Source: Nocardioidaceae bacterium (GTDB lineage: Bacteria; Actinomycetota; Actinomycetes; Propionibacteriales; Nocardioidaceae). From it: a DNA stretch of 9,892 nucleotides. Location: assembly GCA_013811715.1 (NCBI GenBank), contig JACCUS010000060.1:1-9892 (forward strand). The letters run 5' to 3'. Positions 6,276 through 9,892 of this stretch are shown here, piece by piece (the first letter of the stretch is position 1; each line of letters begins with the position of its first letter). The translations under genes and the position numbers were made by a program. The notes under the pieces were generated by a model. The model worked only from the letters and a program-made list of their open reading frames with translations, did no database searches and was not told the origin of the DNA.

Positions 6276-7664
6276 TCAGCGCCGGTGCAGGCGTCGTGCT
6301 GCCTCGGCCACCGAGCCTGAGATCGACGGGTAGACGGTGAAGGCGTGCGCCACGTCGTCGACGGTCAGCCGCTCCCCCACCGCCAGCGACACCGGGTGGA
6401 TGAGCTCGCTGGCGTGCGGCCCCACCACGACTCCTCCGATCACGATGCCGGTGCCCGGTCGGCAGAACAGCTTGACGAAACCGTCGTGGACTCCCTGCAT
6501 CTTGGCCCGCGCGTTTCCGGCCAGCGGCAACATCACCGACCTCGCCTCGATCTCGCCCGCGTCGACCGCCCGCTGGCTCCAGCCGACGGTGGCGATCTCG
6601 GGAGCGGTGAACACGTTCGACGAGACCGTCTTCAGGTCGAGCGGTGCTACCGCGTCCCCGAGCGCGTGCCACATCGCGATCCGTCCCTGCATGGCGGCGA
6701 CGGAGGCCAACATGAGCACGCCGGTGCAGTCTCCAGCGCCGTACACGCCGCGCGCAGTCGTGCGCGAGACCCGGTCGACACCGACGAAGTCTCCGTCCTC
6801 CAAGGTGACGCCGGCCTCTTCGAGTCCGAGCCCGGCCGTGTTGGGGACCGATCCGACGGCCAGCAGACAGTGCGAGCCTCGGAGGATCCGCCCGTCGGTG
6901 AGCGTGACCACGACGGCGTCGCCGTCTCGCACCACTTCGTTGGCACGCGACCTGCCGACTACCGTCATGCCGCGACGCGTGAGCACGCCCTGCAACAGCT
7001 CGGCCGCGTCGGCGTCCTCGCCGGGAAGCACCCGGTCGCGGCTGCTCACCAGCGCCACCTCGACGCCTAGCGCGTGGTAGGCGCTGGCGAACTCGGCGCC
7101 GGTCACGCCCGAGCCGATCACGACCAGCCGTTCGGGTAGCTCGTCGAGGTTGTAGACCTGTTCCCACGTGAGGATGCGCTCGCCGTCCGGCTGCGCCGTC
7201 TCGAGCACGCGCGGCCGGGCGCCGGTGGCAAGCAGTACGGCGTCCGCGGCCAACCGCTCCACGCCGTCGTCGGTGGTCGCGAGCACCGTCTCGGGGCCGT
7301 CGAGTCGCCCCGTTCCACTGATCACGCGCACCTTTGCCTCGTCGAGTCGCTGGGCGATGTCGACGGACTGCGAGGCCGCCAGCTCCTTGACCCGTGCGTT
7401 GACCGCGCCGAGGTCGACCGACGCTGCCTGACGGAAGTCGTCGTCGTGGCCCGCGAACCGCACCCCGAGCTCGCTGGACTCCTGCACGGCGGTCATCACC
7501 TCCGCCGTCGCGATGAGGGTCTTGGAGGGAACGCAGTCGGTCAGCACCGCAGAGCCGCCGATCCCGTCGCGGTCGACGATGGTCACGTCAGCGCCGAGCT
7601 GCGCGGCGACGAGCGCCGCCTCGTAGCCACCCGGCCCACCACCGACGATCACCACGTGAGTCAC
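6276..7664 (-). CDS. lpdA: LpdA-like NAD(P)H:quinone oxidoreductase (flavoprotein disulfide reductase family)
   Basis: This cytoplasmic FAD enzyme has 462 residues and belongs by fold to the dihydrolipoamide dehydrogenase family. The FAD Rossmann motif is VVIVGGGPGGYEAA (4-17), the NAD(P) motif VVIGSGVTGAEFA (181-193), and the second FAD motif YGAGDCTG (308-315). The usual CxxxxC redox pair is missing: the segment reads GGSAVLTDCVPSK, with Ala39 where the first Cys belongs and only Cys44 kept. The C-terminal catalytic His-Glu pair is also absent, reading YPSISG (445-450) where HPTLSE is typical. These losses match M. tuberculosis LpdA (Rv3303c), which reduces quinones rather than lipoamide. 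The start is the GTG at 7664. It lacks a Shine-Dalgarno sequence but has TATCGT six bases upstream, suggesting a leaderless mRNA. The true electron acceptor here is inferred. Confidence 0.88.
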   Translation of the reverse strand: MTHVVIVGGGPGGYEAALVAAQLGADVTIVDRDGIGGSAVLTDCVPSKTLIATAEVMTAVQESSELGVRFAGHDDDFRQAASVDLGAVNARVKELAASQSVDIAQRLDEAKVRVISGTGRLDGPETVLATTDDGVERLAADAVLLATGARPRVLETAQPDGERILTWEQVYNLDELPERLVVIGSGVTGAEFASAYHALGVEVALVSSRDRVLPGEDADAAELLQGVLTRRGMTVVGRSRANEVVRDGDAVVVTLTDGRILRGSHCLLAVGSVPNTAGLGLEEAGVTLEDGDFVGVDRVSRTTARGVYGAGDCTGVLMLASVAAMQGRIAMWHALGDAVAPLDLKTVSSNVFTAPEIATVGWSQRAVDAGEIEARSVMLPLAGNARAKMQGVHDGFVKLFCRPGTGIVIGGVVVGPHASELIHPVSLAVGERLTVDDVAHAFTVYPSISGSVAEAARRLHRR

Positions 7665-7670
7665 GGCGCC

Positions 7671-7676
7671 ACGATA
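7671..7676 (-). promoter_or_regulatory. Probable -10 box for lpdA, leaderless
   Basis: On the minus strand TATCGT (7676-7671) fits TANNNT and is followed by exactly six bases (GGCGCC) and then the GTG start at 7664. No recognisable Shine-Dalgarno sequence is present. It overlaps the -10 proposed for the divergent gene by two base pairs. Confidence 0.5.
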
Positions 7677-7680
7677 ACCT
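7675..7680 (+). promoter_or_regulatory. Probable -10 box for the cyclotransferase-like gene, leaderless
   Basis: TAACCT fits TANNNT and is followed by seven bases and then the GTG at 7688. There is no Shine-Dalgarno sequence. Any -35 contact would have to lie inside the lpdA coding sequence on the other strand; no clear -35 hexamer is visible there. Confidence 0.5.
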
Positions 7681-7687
7681 GCACCTC

Positions 7688-8131
7688 GTGCCGCTCTACG
7701 CCGCCTACGCCTCGAATATGGACCCTGCTCGGATGATGCAGCGCTGCCCGCATTCGCCCACCCGCGGCACCGGCTGGCTGCTGGGCTGGCGGCTGACGTT
7801 CGCCGGGGAGGACCACGGATGGGACGGCGCGCTGGCGACCGTTGTTGAGGACCCCCTCGCGGAGGTCTTCGTCGCGCTCTATGACCTGACCGGCGAGGAC
7901 GCGGCCGCGCTCGACGAGTGGGAGATGGGTCTGTACCGCAAGCTACGGGTGCGGGTCCAGACCCTTGACGGCGAACAGCTGGTCTGGCTCTACGTGCTCG
8001 ACGCCTACGAAGGCGGGCTGCCGTCGGCCAGCTATATCGGCGTACTCAGTGAGGCAGCGCTGGCCGCCGGGGCGCCCGACGACTATGTGGACAGTCTTCG
8101 CAACCGGCCCTGCCGTTCCGTCAGCGAGTAG
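7688..8131 (+). CDS. Gamma-glutamylcyclotransferase-fold protein
   Basis: This 147-residue cytoplasmic protein has the gamma-glutamylcyclotransferase (AIG2/GGCT-like) fold. The substrate-binding signature appears at the N-terminus as LYAAYASNMDPARM (3-16, equivalent to YGSNM). A strand GTGWLLGWRLTFAG (27-40) follows. The candidate acid/base glutamate is in LDEWEMGLYRKLRV (75-88), with Glu77 and Glu79 both available. The end, PDDYVDSLRN, is typical of the small bacterial members. Family members convert gamma-glutamyl amines or peptides to 5-oxoproline, but many small bacterial homologues are uncharacterised, so the substrate is not assigned. It starts with GTG 23 bp from the divergent lpdA start. 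As far as I recall, a homologous gene (Rv3304) also sits beside lpdA in mycobacteria, which argues for a conserved divergent pair. Confidence 0.82.
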   Translation: MPLYAAYASNMDPARMMQRCPHSPTRGTGWLLGWRLTFAGEDHGWDGALATVVEDPLAEVFVALYDLTGEDAAALDEWEMGLYRKLRVRVQTLDGEQLVWLYVLDAYEGGLPSASYIGVLSEAALAAGAPDDYVDSLRNRPCRSVSE

Positions 8132-8281
8132 GCAGGCGACATGCCGGGAGACGAGCCGACTGCGGTGCCGCTGAACCGCCAAGCCGTCACGATCCAGGGG
8201 GCAACCGACCGCCGAGCGGGTCCGTTCGACCCTGAGCTGGTCGAGTGGAGGCCACTGGCCGATTGGACGACTCCGAGCCTG
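8132..8281. other. Gene-poor stretch, possible small reading frame only
   Basis: A plus-strand frame opens with ATG at 8141 and stays open to 8374 (77 residues, beginning MPGDEPTAVPLNRQAV), but I do not recognise the product. Its first 45 codons are moderately G/C-ended (about 78% by hand count). No clear Shine-Dalgarno sequence precedes it, and its second half runs antisense to the antitoxin relic at 8282-8488. I looked here on the minus strand for the toxin that should follow that antitoxin and found no recognisable RelE-like or PIN sequence in any frame. GGCCACTGGCC at 8250-8260 is a minor palindrome. Confidence 0.3.
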
Positions 8282-8488
8282 TCACCGACCCATGAGGTCG
8301 AGGCGACCGGCGCCGGCGCATCGCTTCGGCGAGTGCCTCTTCAGTCTCGCCCTCCCCTCTCGCCAGACAGCTGACGGGCGGCCATGGACGGTCACTGTGG
8401 CGCGCTCATGCTGATTGGCGACCCGGCCCACGAGCTCCGACAAGTGGGCCATTACCTCGGCCAGCGGAAGGGTTTCTCCCATGGTCAT
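8282..8488 (-). pseudogene. Decayed Phd/YefM-type antitoxin remnant
   Basis: The N-terminal half is well preserved: (M)TMGETLPLAEVMAHLSELVG followed by NQHERATVTVHGRPSAV, a standard type II antitoxin N-terminus whose start I place at ATG 8488-8486. After SAV (8374-8366) the frame yields a basic, non-family tail and stops at 8282. Shifting frame at about 8363 gives GEGETEEALAEAMRRRR (8357-8307), which looks like the acidic, Arg-ended C-terminus of this antitoxin family. The middle helix region is missing. The simplest reading is an internal deletion of very roughly 100 bp that also broke the frame. No cognate toxin is recognisable downstream. The missing length is inferred from memory of the family. 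A functional short variant of about 68 residues is less likely but possible. Confidence 0.65.
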
Positions 8489-8574
8489 AACCAATTGCCC
8501 GGCTGGGTGTCCAACGGCCCCCCAGTCTCGAGACCAGGCGACTACGGTCGACGCAGTCGTCTGGGCCAGCGCGG

Positions 8575-8580
8575 TACGGT
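8575..8580 (+). promoter_or_regulatory. Probable -10 box for purine nucleoside phosphorylase, leaderless
   Basis: TACGGT fits TANNNT and is followed by six bases (CTGCAC) and then the GTG at 8587. No Shine-Dalgarno sequence lies between the box and the start codon. The -35 is not clear; TCGACG at 8549-8554 is a weak candidate with a long spacer. Confidence 0.4.
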
Positions 8581-8586
8581 CTGCAC

Positions 8587-9390
8587 GTGGCCGAAAACGC
8601 TTCTCCCTACGAGCTCGCCGCCGAGGCTGCGCAGGTGTTCCGCGACAAGACCGGCATAGCGCGACACGATGTCGCCTTGGTGCTGGGCTCGGGGTGGCTG
8701 CCGGCGGCCGAGGCGCTCGGTGAGCCGCTGGCCGAGATCGCAACCACCGACCTGCCCGGGTTCGCGCCACCCGCCGTCGAAGGCCATGCCGGCAAGATCC
8801 GCTCGGTCGCCACCGGCGGGGTCACGGCGCTCGTGTTCTTGGGCCGGTCCCACTACTACGAGGGTCACGGTGTTGCGGCCGTGGTGCACGGGGTCCGGAT
8901 GGCTGCCGCCGCCGGCTGTCGGGCGATCGTGCTGACGAATGGCTGCGGCGGTGTGCGCCCGGACTGGGCGCCCGGCACCGCCGTGCTCATCCGAGACCAC
9001 GTCAACCTGACGGCGACGTCGCCCGTCGTCGGAGCCAACTTCGTCGACCTGACCGACCTCTACTCCCCCCGGCTGCGGGAGCTGTGCAAGCAGTCCGACA
9101 CCGACCTCGACGAGGGCGTGTACGTCCAGTTTCGCGGCCCGCACTACGAGACACCGGCGGAGATCGCGATGGTGCGGGCCATCGGAGGTGACCTGGTGGG
9201 GATGTCCACCGCGCTGGAGGCTATCGCTGCCCGCGAGGCCGGCCTGGAGGTCCTGGGCATCTCGCTGGTGACGAATGCGGCCGCCGGCCTGAGCGCTGGG
9301 CCGCTCGACCACGAGGAGGTGTTGGCAGCAGGCAAGGCCGCCGCCACCCGGTTGGGCGCCCTGCTGGCGGACGTCGTACCGAGGATCTGA
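8587..9390 (+). CDS. punA: Purine nucleoside phosphorylase, trimeric class
   Basis: This cytosolic salvage enzyme phosphorolyses (deoxy)inosine and (deoxy)guanosine to the free base and (deoxy)ribose-1-phosphate. It has 267 residues, normal for the trimeric class. Motifs in order are VLGSGWLP (32-39, phosphate loop), FLGRSHYYEGHG (84-95), LTNGCGGVRPDW (116-127), FRGPHYETPAE (182-192) with Glu188 as the base-contacting residue, VGMSTALEAIAAREAG (204-219), and SLVTNAAAG (226-234) with Asn230. The Glu/Asn pair predicts 6-oxopurine specificity, so adenosine should be a poor substrate. The GTG start at 8587 has no Shine-Dalgarno sequence but has a -10-like box six bases upstream. The next gene starts 3 bp after the stop, so the two are probably co-transcribed. 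The mycobacterial homologue is Rv3307 (deoD/punA). Confidence 0.92.
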   Translation: MAENASPYELAAEAAQVFRDKTGIARHDVALVLGSGWLPAAEALGEPLAEIATTDLPGFAPPAVEGHAGKIRSVATGGVTALVFLGRSHYYEGHGVAAVVHGVRMAAAAGCRAIVLTNGCGGVRPDWAPGTAVLIRDHVNLTATSPVVGANFVDLTDLYSPRLRELCKQSDTDLDEGVYVQFRGPHYETPAEIAMVRAIGGDLVGMSTALEAIAAREAGLEVLGISLVTNAAAGLSAGPLDHEEVLAAGKAAATRLGALLADVVPRI

Positions 9391-9393
9391 AAC

Positions 9394-9892
9394 ATGCTTG
9401 TCCTGATCACCGGCGCTGCGGGCCACATCGGTTCCGTCCTCACCTCGCGTCTCGCCGACGACCACGAGCTGCGCGGCCTCGACATCGTCGAGCCGGAGAC
9501 CGGCTACCCCGGCGACTTCGTCCTCGGCGACTGCGCCGACCCGCGGGTCACCGCCCGAGCGGTCGACGGTGTCGACGCGGTTGTGCACCTGGCCGGAGTC
9601 GCCACCGAGTCGGACCTGCCGAGGATCCTGCACAGCCACGTCTTGACCACAGCCGCCCTGCTCGACGCCATGGTGTCGTCGGGGGTACGCCGGATGGTCT
9701 ACGCCAGCAGTAACCACGCGGTCGGGATGACGCCGCGCCAAGACCCCCTCGGCGTCGACATCCCTACCCGCCCGGACACGTTCTACGGCGTCGGGAAGGT
9801 CGCCGCGGAGGCACTGCTCAGCCTGTACGCCGACCGCTACGGCATCTCCAGCGTGGCCATGCGGATCGGCAGCTTCTTGGCGGCGCCGCAGA
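9394..9892 (+). CDS. NAD-dependent epimerase/dehydrogenase (extended SDR), 3' end off the window
   Basis: The first 166 residues of an extended short-chain dehydrogenase/reductase are visible. MLVLITGAAGHIGSVL (1-16) is the NAD-binding glycine motif. LDIVEP (29-34) ends the second strand with the acidic residue that usually selects NAD over NADP. GVDAVVHLAGVA follows. The catalytic region has VYASSNHAVG (with the Ser-Ser pair) and then FYGVGKVAAEALL, the YxxxK motif. SSNHAVG followed by YGVGK is reminiscent of uronate dehydrogenase-type members, but sugar epimerases and other family members share the framework, so the substrate is left open. The ATG at 9394 lies 3 bp after the phosphorylase stop, and GAGGAT at 9381-9386, within the end of that gene, serves as its ribosome-binding site. 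A run of about 100 further residues should lie beyond the window. Confidence 0.88.
   Translation, partial: MLVLITGAAGHIGSVLTSRLADDHELRGLDIVEPETGYPGDFVLGDCADPRVTARAVDGVDAVVHLAGVATESDLPRILHSHVLTTAALLDAMVSSGVRRMVYASSNHAVGMTPRQDPLGVDIPTRPDTFYGVGKVAAEALLSLYADRYGISSVAMRIGSFLAAPQ

Noticed and set aside
6136..6333. Small plus-strand open frame of 65 codons in the AT-rich island
   Set aside because: It spans the palindromes and runs into the lpdA 3' end in antisense; it has no ribosome-binding site or recognisable product.
8310..8319. GCGCCGGCGC palindrome
   Set aside because: It lies in the Arg-rich tail of the antitoxin relic, where CGC/CGG codons give it by composition; it is not a convincing regulatory site.
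8542..9741. Minus-strand open frame of 399 codons across the phosphorylase and SDR genes
   Set aside because: It is antisense to two well-supported enzymes with intact catalytic motifs, and its sequence is low-complexity Gly/Asp/Val/Arg/His-rich.

Overview
The window is GC-rich (coding regions strongly GC at third codon positions) with GTG starts, several apparently leaderless genes and mycobacterial-type gene content: a biotinylated acyl-CoA carboxylase alpha chain, an LpdA-type flavoprotein lacking the redox disulfide, a trimeric purine nucleoside phosphorylase, and LGFP-repeat cell-wall hydrolases. This points to a high-GC actinobacterium. The style is closest to Nocardioides and relatives (Propionibacteriales), but that placement is inferred from memory of gene families, not measured.

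Layout. (1) 1-643, minus strand: a type II toxin-antitoxin pair, a Phd/YefM-type antitoxin overlapping a PIN-domain (VapC) toxin that runs off the left edge. Its promoter has a tandem 10-bp-period repeat exactly filling the -35/-10 spacer. (2) 743-2509, plus strand: a 588-residue acetyl/propionyl-CoA carboxylase alpha subunit (biotin carboxylase plus biotin carrier), divergent from the TA pair. (3) 2521-2564: a hairpin between convergent genes. (4) 2591-6069, minus strand: a translationally coupled two-gene cassette, a secreted PGRP-type N-acetylmuramoyl-L-alanine amidase followed by a secreted SpoIID/LytB-family protein, both ending in LGFP repeats. (5) 6070-6275: an unusually AT-rich intergenic island carrying several dyad symmetries. 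(6) 6276-7664, minus strand: an LpdA-like NAD(P)H:quinone oxidoreductase. It is divergent, with only 23 bp between start codons, from (7) 7688-8131, plus strand: a gamma-glutamylcyclotransferase-fold protein. (8) 8132-8586: a gene-poor stretch containing the decayed remnant of a second Phd/YefM antitoxin. (9) 8587-9892, plus strand: purine nucleoside phosphorylase followed after 3 bp by the start of an NAD-dependent epimerase/dehydrogenase that runs off the right edge.

Functionally most of the window is core metabolism: malonyl/methylmalonyl-CoA supply, redox flavoenzyme, and purine salvage. Interleaved are a wall-remodelling cassette and two TA loci, one apparently intact and one broken. The amidase and SpoIID proteins plausibly act in sequence on peptidoglycan, first removing stem peptides and then cutting the denuded glycan. 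The order lpdA (minus), cyclotransferase-like gene (plus), purine nucleoside phosphorylase (plus) resembles, as far as I recall, the M. tuberculosis Rv3303c-Rv3304-Rv3307 neighbourhood. No tRNA, rRNA, CRISPR array or insertion sequence was seen.
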